Shown piece by piece: positions 9,190 through 16,248 of a stretch of DNA of 64,000 nt. The number at the start of each line of letters is the position of its first letter. Within the stretch, counting starts at the first letter, position 1. Source of the stretch: Porphyrobacter sp. (GTDB lineage: Bacteria; Pseudomonadota; Alphaproteobacteria; Sphingomonadales; Sphingomonadaceae); contig JAGIBN010000001.1 of NCBI GenBank assembly GCA_017744315.1, positions 496,001 through 560,000 on the forward strand, written 5' to 3'. A program made the position numbers and the translations under genes. The notes under the pieces are model-generated. The model was not told the DNA's origin. It worked only from the letters and a program-made list of their open reading frames with translations, and made no database searches.

Positions 9190-9596
9190 GCGGCGACTCC
9201 CTTCGTGATGGAAAGGCCGGCAAACAGCGCGGCGAAGCCCGCGATCAGTGAGATCGCGACATAGAAAGCCGCAGTACCAGTCTGCCCGCGCGAGACGAGG
9301 GCAATGGTATCGAGGCTGAACGAGGAAAACGTGGTGTAGCCGCCGAGCACGCCGACGCCGAGGAGCAGGCGGGCGCTTTCACCCGCCGCGCCCTGGCGCA
9401 GCAGCCAGCCGGCGAGCAGGCCCATGAGCAGGCTGCCGACAATGTTGACGGTCAGCGTGCCGTAGGGAAACGCACCGACGCGGGTCGGGCCGATCGCGGC
9501 GATCCAGGCCGCTCCGGTAAGATACCGAAGCCACGAGCCGAGGCCGCCACCGAACGCCACGAAGAGCGAGGCAACTAGAAAGGAAGGTTGGGGCAT
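9186..9596 (-). CDS. crcB: Fluoride ion channel CrcB/Fluc
   Basis: Small inner-membrane protein (136 residues) that exports fluoride as a dual-topology dimer. Four hydrophobic helices are visible. Family signatures are GGGLGSWLRY near residue 17, NIVGSLLMG near residue 51, and GYTTFSSFS with the conserved Phe and Thr residues near residue 86. It is the first gene of a five-gene minus-strand operon whose members overlap by 4 nt each. I looked for a fluoride riboswitch in the 112 nt upstream and did not see one. Confidence 0.94.
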   Translation of the reverse strand: MPQPSFLVASLFVAFGGGLGSWLRYLTGAAWIAAIGPTRVGAFPYGTLTVNIVGSLLMGLLAGWLLRQGAAGESARLLLGVGVLGGYTTFSSFSLDTIALVSRGQTGTAAFYVAISLIAGFAALFAGLSITKGVAA

Positions 9597-9708
9597 TGCG
9601 TCGCCTTAGCCGCGAATGCTCGGATTTCCAATCGTTCCATCCGACCGGATCGCTGCGAGGGCTTCTATAAAGGTCCTTGGGTGCGACCCCACTCCGCAAG
9701 GAGACATA

Positions 9709-10344
9709 ATGATGCAGATATCATCGTCGACGAGCGCGCTAAGCGCTCTCATCAACCCGCGTCAGGACATGGACGACAAGCTTTCGACCGCGGTCGGCAA
9801 CGGATCGATCAGCGACAGCGATGCTTCCGTGCTCGAATCGGCGCTCGATTCGATTGACGACGCGCTGAAAACGGGTTCGTCGGGCAGCCGTCTCGATCCT
9901 TCGCAGATGAAGGGCCGGATCGATTCGCTGATCTCCGACCAGGTCGAGAACGGCACCCTGACCGAGGATCAGGCGAGCACCTTGCAGGCGCTCTTCGCGC
10001 AGGGTCCGTCACGGGGCGGCGGCGAGGCCGGTGCTCCCGGCGGCGGCGCCGGTGGTCCGGGCGGTCCGGGTGGTCCCGGTGGTCCCAAGGGCGCGGGCGG
10101 CCCGCCTCCGGGTGGTGCCCCGGTCAAGGAAACCGAGGAAACGGATGAGGCGGGCGAAACCGATTCGACCGCAGAGACCGACGAAACGGAAGAGTCCGAC
10201 GAGGCCGATGCGGCGTTGGCCGCGATGCAGGCATTCCTGGATAACCTGAAGGCCCAGCAGGCCGAGGGCGCGACTTATACCGCTTCGGCCGCGACTTCGG
10301 CCAGCGTTTCGGCAGCCGGTTTGATCGTCGATCAACTGGCCTGA
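9709..10344 (+). CDS. Uncharacterised Gly/Pro-rich and acidic protein
   Basis: About 211 residues; I do not recognise a family. A strong ribosome-binding site AAGGAG at 9698-9703 precedes two adjacent ATG codons (9709 and 9712); the second has the better spacing. The N-terminal half contains an internal repeat: NGSISDSDASVLESAL (about 24-39) and NGTLTEDQASTLQALF (about 75-90). A Gly/Pro-rich linker of GGP units follows (about 98-125). Next comes a very acidic Thr/Glu/Asp segment (about 127-162), then a helical end. There is no clear signal peptide or membrane segment. The Asn-Gly repeats resemble a small helical repeat domain. Probably monocistronic, with a hairpin downstream. Confidence 0.75.
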   Translation: MMQISSSTSALSALINPRQDMDDKLSTAVGNGSISDSDASVLESALDSIDDALKTGSSGSRLDPSQMKGRIDSLISDQVENGTLTEDQASTLQALFAQGPSRGGGEAGAPGGGAGGPGGPGGPGGPKGAGGPPPGGAPVKETEETDEAGETDSTAETDETEESDEADAALAAMQAFLDNLKAQQAEGATYTASAATSASVSAAGLIVDQLA

Positions 10345-10369
10345 CGCGCAGGATCGGTGTATAAGGCTC

Positions 10370-10408
10370 CTCCGCCGGGGTATTCCACACCCGGTGGAGG
10401 GCGCTTTT
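10370..10408 (+). terminator. Probable terminator after the Gly/Pro-rich protein gene
   Basis: Inverted repeat CTCCGCCGGG (10370-10379) with CCCGGTGGAG (10390-10399), 10 bp with one G-T wobble, followed by GGCGCTTTT. The U-tract is short. Confidence 0.5.
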
Positions 10409-10578
10409 CGGCCAATCGATGGCCGAGATTGCTTGCCTTAGGGCGCTGGCAGTGCTAGCGGCCCCCAACTTCGAGCCGAACCCCTCAGGGATTCGGTGTC
10501 ATTACGTTTTTTCTTTCAAGGTACCTTCCGCGTCGGAATGCGGAATTCGTGCCTTCGATTTGTGAGGTGTGTCGGTTT

Positions 10579-10785
10579 ATGCAGATTCTCGTCCGCGACA
10601 ACAACGTCGATCAGGCTCTTCGGGCTCTCAAGAAGAAGCTGCAGCGTGAAGGCGTCTATCGTGAGATGAAGCTGCGTCGCCACTTCGAGAAGCCCTCGGA
10701 AAAGCGCGCCCGCGAAAAGGCTGCCGCTGTGCGCCGCGCCCGCAAGCTGGAGCGCAAGCGCATGGAGCGTGACGGCTCCAAGTAA
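10579..10785 (+). CDS. rpsU: 30S ribosomal protein S21
   Basis: Small basic ribosomal protein of 68 residues, part of the 30S platform near the anti-Shine-Dalgarno region. It begins [20 protein letters not shown] and continues with the typical [19 protein letters not shown] and a Lys/Arg-rich end. An ATG ten codons upstream is in frame but would add a non-homologous extension. The 234-nt region before it contains short inverted repeats, for example GCTGGCA/TGCTAGC near 10448. I cannot assign them to a known leader. Confidence 0.96.
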   Translation: MQILVRDNNVDQALRALKKKLQREGVYREMKLRRHFEKPSEKRAREKAAAVRRARKLERKRMERDGSK

Positions 10786-10797
10786 GATTGGGGTCGG

Positions 10798-10822
10798 CCC
10801 CGCGCTCCTTTGAAGTGCGGGG
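10798..10822 (+). terminator. Hairpin downstream of rpsU, possible weak terminator
   Basis: CCCCGCGCT (10798-10806) pairs with AGTGCGGGG (10814-10822), 9 bp with one wobble. No U-tract follows, so it could instead be an mRNA 3'-end stabiliser. A second stem (GGCTTTCGCTC / GAGCGAAGCC) lies just after it. Confidence 0.35.
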
Positions 10823-11038
10823 TTGCGGTGAGGGCTTTCGCTCCTGGATGAGCGAAGCCGCGCCGTTTCAATCGGATCGCTTTCCCGCGATTGCGATTGG
10901 CACATCTTAAATTGCTCGGCTTGCGGCTTGAATGCCGCTCCGGCTTGAGCCATGAGGGCGCGGAAATTCCATCCGCGCCCTTTGTGCATCTGCCGTGCAG
11001 TTGCCGACGCCGGGCGAACCCGAACGAGGCCCTAGACC

Positions 11039-11611
11039 ATGACTGAGATCACTCGCGTTCCGTTGCAGCCGATTGCCAAGGGCTCGCTGGGCAAGATCTG
11101 GCTCGGCGTTGCCGCAGTCGCCCTGGCCGCCGGCGGTGTCGCCTATGCCGCGCTGCCCCCGCAGGTCCACGTCAAGACGCTGACCGCCGGAACCGGCGAA
11201 TCGCCGACGATCGCGGACGTGGTGCTCATCAACTACAAGGGTACGCTGCCCGACGGTAAGGTCTTCGACCAGGCCCAGCAGGTGCCGATGGCCCTCAACG
11301 AGGTGATCCCCGGCTTCACCAAGGCGCTCGTGAAGATGCAGCGCGGCGGCAAGTACGAAGTCGAGATCCCGGCCAAGCTCGCTTACGGCGACAAGGCCGT
11401 CGGCCAGATCCCCGCCAACACCGATCTGAACTTCCAGATCGAGCTGCTCGACTTCAAGAGCCGCGCCGAGATCGAGCAGCAGCAGCGCCTGATGCAGCAG
11501 CTTCAGCAGATGCAGGGCGGCGCGCCCGGTGGTGTTCCGGGCGGCATTCCGGGCGGTGTTCCCGGTGGCGCTGCCCCCGGTGCTGCCGCTCCGGACGGCG
11601 CGACGAACTGA
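11039..11611 (+). CDS. FKBP-type peptidyl-prolyl cis-trans isomerase, membrane-anchored
   Basis: Prolyl isomerase of 190 residues. An N-terminal hydrophobic segment (about 19-38, IWLGVAAVALAAGGVAYAAL) is either a signal anchor or a signal peptide, so it acts in the periplasm. The FKBP domain spans about 40-140, with VLINYKGTLPDGKVFDQA, VIPGFTKALVKMQRGGKYE and IPAKLAYGDKAVG. The C-terminus is a Gln-rich helix followed by PGGV/PGGI repeats. It is followed after 14 nt by a second FKBP gene of the same architecture, so the pair looks like a tandem duplication. Confidence 0.9.
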   Translation: MTEITRVPLQPIAKGSLGKIWLGVAAVALAAGGVAYAALPPQVHVKTLTAGTGESPTIADVVLINYKGTLPDGKVFDQAQQVPMALNEVIPGFTKALVKMQRGGKYEVEIPAKLAYGDKAVGQIPANTDLNFQIELLDFKSRAEIEQQQRLMQQLQQMQGGAPGGVPGGIPGGVPGGAAPGAAAPDGATN

Positions 11612-11625
11612 TCGCGGCGCTTCGG

Positions 11626-12138
11626 ATGATCGTCACGCTTCGCTCCTCGCTTCTGGCTCTTGCCTTCGTCCTGCCCGTCGCCGCTCCGCTGGCGGCGCAG
11701 GACAAGGTCGCCGCTCCCGCACCCGGTGGCATCGCTCCGGCACCTGCTCGCAAGGTCGCCGTCACCACGCTGACCGCGGGGCAGGGCGCCAAGCCCACCC
11801 GCGAGGACTACGTGCTGGTCAGCTACAAGGGCATGCTCAAGGACGGCACCGTGTTCGACCAGAACGAGCAGATGCCGATGGCCGTGGGCAGTGTGGTCCC
11901 CGGCTTTGCCGACGGCCTCGTGCAGATGCAGCGCGGCGGTTCCTATCGTCTCGAAATCCCTTCGGAGCTGGCTTACGGCGCCGAGGGCGGCGGGCCGATC
12001 CCGCCGAATTCGGACCTCGTCTTCGAAGTGACCTTGCTGGACTTCAAGACCCAGGCCGAAATCGATGCGATGGTCGCCGAGCAACAGGCGCAGCAAGACG
12101 CTCAGCAACAGGCGCAACCGGCCCGCTCGGGCCAGTAA
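11626..12138 (+). CDS. FKBP-type peptidyl-prolyl cis-trans isomerase, periplasmic
   Basis: Prolyl isomerase of 170 residues. A Sec signal peptide is visible (MIVTLRSSLLALAFVLPVAA ending near AAQ). The FKBP domain contains VLVSYKGMLKDGTVFDQNEQ, VVPGFADGLVQMQRGGSYR and IPSELAYGAEGGGPIPPNSD. The tail is Gln/Ala-rich. It is closely related to the upstream FKBP and probably co-transcribed with it (14-nt gap). It keeps the AYGAEGGGPIPPN loop of classical FKBPs, which the upstream copy has shortened. Confidence 0.9.
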   Translation: MIVTLRSSLLALAFVLPVAAPLAAQDKVAAPAPGGIAPAPARKVAVTTLTAGQGAKPTREDYVLVSYKGMLKDGTVFDQNEQMPMAVGSVVPGFADGLVQMQRGGSYRLEIPSELAYGAEGGGPIPPNSDLVFEVTLLDFKTQAEIDAMVAEQQAQQDAQQQAQPARSGQ

Positions 12139-12264
12139 GGCGCCTGCCGGACGCTCCCTGCGTGGCGGCGTCCCTGCTTGAAGCATTTTCGGACGGGTGC
12201 TAGCTGCCCGGTCCTGACATTCCGGCGCGGCGTGCGCCCCGCCGGGCAAATCTGAAGGAAAGCC

Positions 12265-12567
12265 ATGTCGGTCGATACCGCAACCGTTGCGAAGATCGCC
12301 AGCCTCGCCCGCATCAAGGTGAGCGAGGCTGAAATCGAGGCGATGGTCCCCGAACTCAACGGCATTCTCGCCTGGGTCGAGCAGCTTGGCGAAGTCGATA
12401 CTTCGCAAGTCGAGCCGATGACCGCCGTCATCCCCAATACGCTGCGCCTGCGCGACGACGTGATCGATGCCGATCCGCTGACCGGCGGCGACAAGCGCGA
12501 TGCCGTTCTGGCCAATGCTCCCGCCGCCGAACACGGCTTCTTCGGCGTGCCCAAGGTGATCGAATAA
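12265..12567 (+). CDS. gatC: Asp-tRNA(Asn)/Glu-tRNA(Gln) amidotransferase subunit C
   Basis: Stabilising subunit of the GatCAB amidotransferase, 100 residues. The typical start [21 protein letters not shown], the central [17 protein letters not shown] and the C-terminal AENA-like region ([18 protein letters not shown]) are present. A purine-rich ribosome-binding site (GAAGGAAAG) precedes the ATG. The TAA overlaps the gatA ATG by one base (TAATG), so the two are translationally coupled. Confidence 0.95.
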   Translation: MSVDTATVAKIASLARIKVSEAEIEAMVPELNGILAWVEQLGEVDTSQVEPMTAVIPNTLRLRDDVIDADPLTGGDKRDAVLANAPAAEHGFFGVPKVIE

Positions 12568-14054
12568 TGACTGATCTTACCGAATTCGGCGTCGCGCAGA
12601 TCCGCGACGGCGTTGCGAATGGCGATTTCACTGCCGTGGAAGTGGCCGAGGCGTTCAACGCGAACGTCGCTGCCGCGCAGGCCGCACTGAACGCCTTCAT
12701 CGTCGCGACGCCCGAAAAGGCGATCGAGGCCGCGCAGGCCACCGATGCCAAGCGTGCCAAGGGCGAGGCTCTGGGCAAGATGGGCGGCGTGCCGATCGGC
12801 ATGAAGGACCTGTTCGCCACTTTCGACGTGCAGACCACCGCCGCCAGCCACATGCTGGAAGGCTTCAAGCCGCAGTACGAATCGACTGTCTCGCAGAAGC
12901 TGTGGGACGCCGGTGCGGGCATGCTGGGCAAGCTCAACCTCGACCAGTTCGCCATGGGCTCGTCGAACGAGACCAGCTACTTCGGCAACGTGATCTCGCC
13001 GTGGAAGCGCAACGACGGTGGCAACGCTGCCCTCGCTCCGGGCGGTTCCTCGGGCGGTTCGTCGTCGGCTCTCGCCGCGCGTCTCTGCCCGGCGGCGACC
13101 GGCACCGATACCGGCGGTTCGATCCGCCAGCCTGCTGCCTTCACCGGCACCACCGGCATCAAGCCGACCTACGGCCGCTGTTCGCGCTGGGGCGTGGTGG
13201 CCTTCGCTAGCTCGCTCGATCAGGCTGGCCCGATGGCCCGCTCGGTGCAGGACTGCGCGATCATGCTCGAAGCCATGGCCGGTTTCGACGCCAAGGATTC
13301 GACCAGCCTCGACCTCCCCGTGCCGAACTGGGAAGCCGCGCTCTCGGGCGACATGAAGGGCAAGAAGGTCGGCATTCCCAAGGAATACCGCGTCGACGGC
13401 CTGGACGACGATGTCGCCAAGTCGTGGGATGACGGCATTGCCTGGCTGAAGGATGCGGGCGCGGAGATCGTCGAGATCTCGCTGCCGCACACCAAGTACG
13501 CGCTGCCGACTTACTACATCATCGCGCCCGCCGAAGCCTCGTCGAACCTCGCGCGCTATGACGGCGTACGCTACGGTCTGCGCGACCTGCCGGACGGTGC
13601 CAACCTTCAGGACATGTACGCCGCGACCCGCGCCGCCGGTTTCGGCCCCGAGGTGAAGCGCCGCATCCTGATCGGCACCTATGTGCTCTCGGCAGGTTTC
13701 TACGACGCCTACTACACGCAGGCCCAGAAGGTCCGCGCGCTGATCGCGCAGGACTTCGCCAAGGCCTTTGAACAGTGCGACGTGATCCTCGCGCCGACCG
13801 CGCCTTCGGCCGCCTTCGGCCTTGGCGAGAACGTCGACGATCCGCTGAAGATGTACCTCAACGACGTCTTCGCGGTGCCGGCCTCGCTCGCGGGTCTTCC
13901 GGCGATGTCGGTCCCGGCAGGGCTGAACCGTGAAGGTCTGCCGCTGGGTCTTCAGGTCATCGGCAAGGCTTTCGACGAACAGGGCGTGCTGAACGCCGGT
14001 CTCGCCATCGAGGCCCGCGCGCAGTTCTCGGCCAAGCCGGAGAAGTGGTGGTAA
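12567..14054 (+). CDS. gatA: Asp-tRNA(Asn)/Glu-tRNA(Gln) amidotransferase subunit A
   Basis: Glutaminase (amidase) subunit that releases ammonia for transamidation of Glu-tRNA(Gln) or Asp-tRNA(Asn); 495 residues. The amidase signature is clear: the catalytic Lys in VPIGMKDLF, then the Ser-rich motif [20 protein letters not shown] with the cis-Ser and nucleophile Ser, and [15 protein letters not shown]. The C-terminus ends EKWW. Directly coupled to gatC; gatB follows after a 177-nt gap. Confidence 0.96.
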   Translation: MTDLTEFGVAQIRDGVANGDFTAVEVAEAFNANVAAAQAALNAFIVATPEKAIEAAQATDAKRAKGEALGKMGGVPIGMKDLFATFDVQTTAASHMLEGFKPQYESTVSQKLWDAGAGMLGKLNLDQFAMGSSNETSYFGNVISPWKRNDGGNAALAPGGSSGGSSSALAARLCPAATGTDTGGSIRQPAAFTGTTGIKPTYGRCSRWGVVAFASSLDQAGPMARSVQDCAIMLEAMAGFDAKDSTSLDLPVPNWEAALSGDMKGKKVGIPKEYRVDGLDDDVAKSWDDGIAWLKDAGAEIVEISLPHTKYALPTYYIIAPAEASSNLARYDGVRYGLRDLPDGANLQDMYAATRAAGFGPEVKRRILIGTYVLSAGFYDAYYTQAQKVRALIAQDFAKAFEQCDVILAPTAPSAAFGLGENVDDPLKMYLNDVFAVPASLAGLPAMSVPAGLNREGLPLGLQVIGKAFDEQGVLNAGLAIEARAQFSAKPEKWW

Positions 14055-14231
14055 GCTGGTCGTTCCTCTTCGAACTGGTCGGCGGCATCGTGGAGATGCT
14101 GGGCGACCGGGCATCGAAACGGAGGGACGACCGACCCGCTCGACGGCGCGAAACGCCGGAACGGGATTTGAATGACGGAGCGAGGCAGCGGCATCGGCTG
14201 CTGCGTCGCTCCAGAAGTGGACCGAAACACG

Positions 14232-15734
14232 ATGACTGAATCAACCTATCGCATCCAGGGCGCCACCGGTGACTGGGAGGTCGTGATCGGCCTCGAAGTC
14301 CACGCGCAGGTCACCTCGAACTCCAAGCTGTTCTCCGGATCGGCGACGGCATTCGGCGCGGAGCCGAACAGCCAGGTCTCGCTGATCGACGCGGCGATGC
14401 CGGGCATGCTGCCGGTTCCGAACCGCGAATGCATCCGTCAGGCCGTGCGCACCGGCATGGCGATCGAGGCGCAGATCAACAAGTGGTCGCGCTTCGACCG
14501 CAAGAACTACTTCTACGCCGATCTTCCGCAGGGTTACCAGATCAGCCAGCTCTACCACCCGATCGTGGGTGAAGGCTCTCTGACTATCGAGGCGGACGAG
14601 AAGGCGGGAATCCCGGCCGACAAGGTGATCGGCATCGAGCGCATCCACGTCGAGCAGGACGCGGGCAAGCTGATGCATGACCAGCATCCGACGATGTCCT
14701 ATGTCGACCTCAACCGCTCCGGCGTGGCGCTGATGGAAATCGTCAGTCGCCCGGACATGACCTCGCCCGCCGAGGCCGGTGCCTACCTGTCGAAGCTGCG
14801 CACGATCCTGCGCTATGTCGGCTCGTGCGACGGCAACATGGACCAGGGCTCGATGCGCGCCGACGTCAACGTCTCGGTGCGTCGCCCCGGCGAGGAACTC
14901 GGCACCCGTACCGAGACCAAGAACGTCAACTCCGTGCGCTTCGTCATGCAGGCGATCGAGCACGAGGCGAGCCGTCAGGTCGACGTGCTGGAGAGCGGCG
15001 GCAAGATCGTGCAGGAAACCCGCCTGTTCGATCCCACCAGCGGCTCGACGCGCTCGATGCGGTCGAAGGAAGACGCGCACGACTATCGCTACTTCCCCGA
15101 TCCGGACCTGCTGCCGCTCGAACTCGACGATGCTTTCCTCGAGGAATGCCGCGCGAGCCTGCCCGAGCTGCCGGACGCCAAGCGCGCCCGCTACGAAGGC
15201 GAACTGGGCCTTTCGGCCTACAACGCCGCTGTGCTGACCGCCGATGTCGATACTTTCGCCTGGTTCGAGGCACTGCTGGCCGAAACCGCTTCGGCGCAGG
15301 GCAAGCAGCCTGCCGAAGTGGCCAAGCAGGCGGCCAACTGGCTGATTTCCGAATTCTTCGGCGCGCTCAACAAGCTGGGCAAGAGCCTTGAGGATTCGCC
15401 GATCAGCCATGAGCAGGCGGCGGAACTGCTGGCGCTGGTGGGCAAGGGCACGATCTCCGGCTCGATCGCCAAGCAGGTGCTGGAAACGATGTTCGAGACC
15501 GGCGACAATGCCGGTGTCATCGTCGAGCGCGAAGGCCTGAAGCAGGAATCGGACACCGGCGCCATCGAGGCCAAGGTGGACGAGATCCTTGCCGCCAATG
15601 CCGACAAGGTCGCCCAGTACAAGGACGGCAAGGTCGCGCTGTTCGGCTTCTTCGTCGGGCAGACGATGAAGGCCATGGCGGGCAAGGGCAATCCGCAGGT
15701 GGTGAACGAGATTTTGAAAGCCAAGCTGGGCTGA
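14232..15734 (+). CDS. gatB: Asp-tRNA(Asn)/Glu-tRNA(Gln) amidotransferase subunit B
   Basis: tRNA-binding and kinase-like subunit of GatCAB, 500 residues. Signatures: [13 protein letters not shown] near the N-terminus, [17 protein letters not shown], and [10 protein letters not shown]. The C-terminal YqeY-like helical domain ends [19 protein letters not shown] 14232 is chosen because the protein then begins [10 protein letters not shown]. An in-frame ATG at 14172 would add a Cys-rich extension unlike the family. A strong bidirectional terminator follows. Confidence 0.95.
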   Translation: MTESTYRIQGATGDWEVVIGLEVHAQVTSNSKLFSGSATAFGAEPNSQVSLIDAAMPGMLPVPNRECIRQAVRTGMAIEAQINKWSRFDRKNYFYADLPQGYQISQLYHPIVGEGSLTIEADEKAGIPADKVIGIERIHVEQDAGKLMHDQHPTMSYVDLNRSGVALMEIVSRPDMTSPAEAGAYLSKLRTILRYVGSCDGNMDQGSMRADVNVSVRRPGEELGTRTETKNVNSVRFVMQAIEHEASRQVDVLESGGKIVQETRLFDPTSGSTRSMRSKEDAHDYRYFPDPDLLPLELDDAFLEECRASLPELPDAKRARYEGELGLSAYNAAVLTADVDTFAWFEALLAETASAQGKQPAEVAKQAANWLISEFFGALNKLGKSLEDSPISHEQAAELLALVGKGTISGSIAKQVLETMFETGDNAGVIVEREGLKQESDTGAIEAKVDEILAANADKVAQYKDGKVALFGFFVGQTMKAMAGKGNPQVVNEILKAKLG

Positions 15735-15752
15735 GGGTTTCGAACCGACAAG

Positions 15753-15792
15753 AAAAAGGGCCGGGAAGCGGATGCGCTTTCCGGCCCTTTTT
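15753..15792. terminator. Bidirectional Rho-independent terminator after gatB
   Basis: AAAAAGGGCCGG...CCGGCCCTTTTT: a GC-rich stem (GGGCCGGGAAGCG with CGCTTTCCGGCCC) flanked by an A-run on the left and a T-run on the right. It can stop gatB transcription and, on the other strand, transcription from the minus-strand genes. Confidence 0.85.
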
Positions 15793-15797
15793 CGTAT

Positions 15798-15896
15798 CCC
15801 CATCCCGTCGCCCCCGCGAAGGCGGGGGCCGCGCTTCCTTCTCCCGCGCCCGCAAGAACAAGCGGGGTCCCCGCCTTCGCGGGGACGACGGGGTTG
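15798..15896. repeat. Inverted pair of palindromic intergenic repeats, family 2
   Basis: Left copy 15798-15830 contains CGTCGCCCCCGCGAAGGCGG. Right copy 15866-15896 contains CCCCGCCTTCGCGGGGACGA, its near-perfect reverse complement. The copies are about 35 nt apart. Each copy alone can form a CCCCGCGAAGGCGGGG hairpin. This GTCGTCCCCGCGAAGGCGGGGACC-type element is common between genes in sphingomonads (recalled, not searched). Confidence 0.7.
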
Positions 15897-15920
15897 GTTG
15901 TTGCGACGACTGAGCTGCCC

Positions 15921-16223
15921 TCAGCTCGTTTTCGTGCCGGTCAGCGTCATCGAGCCGAAGAACCCGGCCTTGATCGTGCCGGTGAGATCGGTGCCCTCCA
16001 CCTCGGCCTTGCAGTCGAGGTCGATGGCCATCGGCGAGGTCATCTTCATCTTCCAGCTGAGCCGGTTGCCGTCGATCCGGCCCTCGCGCAGTTCCATGGT
16101 GCCGAGATCGCCGGTGATCTGGCCGGTGAAGGTGTCACCTTCGGGCACGATGGTCAGCGTGCCCTTCTGGTGCCCCATCGGGGTCTTTGTCGAACATTCG
16201 TAGGTTCCGCCGAGCAGCGACAT
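15921..16223 (-). CDS. Small conserved protein of unknown function
   Basis: A 100-residue protein starting MSLLGGTYECSTKTPMGHQK. It alternates short polar and hydrophobic stretches (GTLTIVPEGDTFTGQITGD, NRLSWKMKMTSPM, ADLTGTIKAGFFGSMTLTG-like), which suggests a small beta-barrel. It has no signal peptide and two Cys residues. A strong ribosome-binding site (AAGGAG) lies 7 nt before the start. It begins 25 nt after the stop of the M16 peptidase gene, so the two are probably co-transcribed. I believe similar proteins occur in other sphingomonads, but I assign no function. Confidence 0.75.
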   Translation of the reverse strand: MSLLGGTYECSTKTPMGHQKGTLTIVPEGDTFTGQITGDLGTMELREGRIDGNRLSWKMKMTSPMAIDLDCKAEVEGTDLTGTIKAGFFGSMTLTGTKTS

Positions 16224-16248
16224 CGTTCTCTCCTTATTCTCGGACGTG

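Noticed and set aside
9597..9708. A fluoride riboswitch upstream of crcB
   Set aside because: The conserved pseudoknot bases of that riboswitch are not present in the 112-nt gap on the minus strand.
10345..10578. A tRNA gene or known ribosomal leader before rpsU
   Set aside because: Only short hairpins are present; there is no cloverleaf, T-loop GTTCGA context or matching leader structure.
15798..15896. A CRISPR array from the repeated GC-rich palindromes
   Set aside because: There are only two copies, inverted rather than direct, with no regular spacers and no cas genes.
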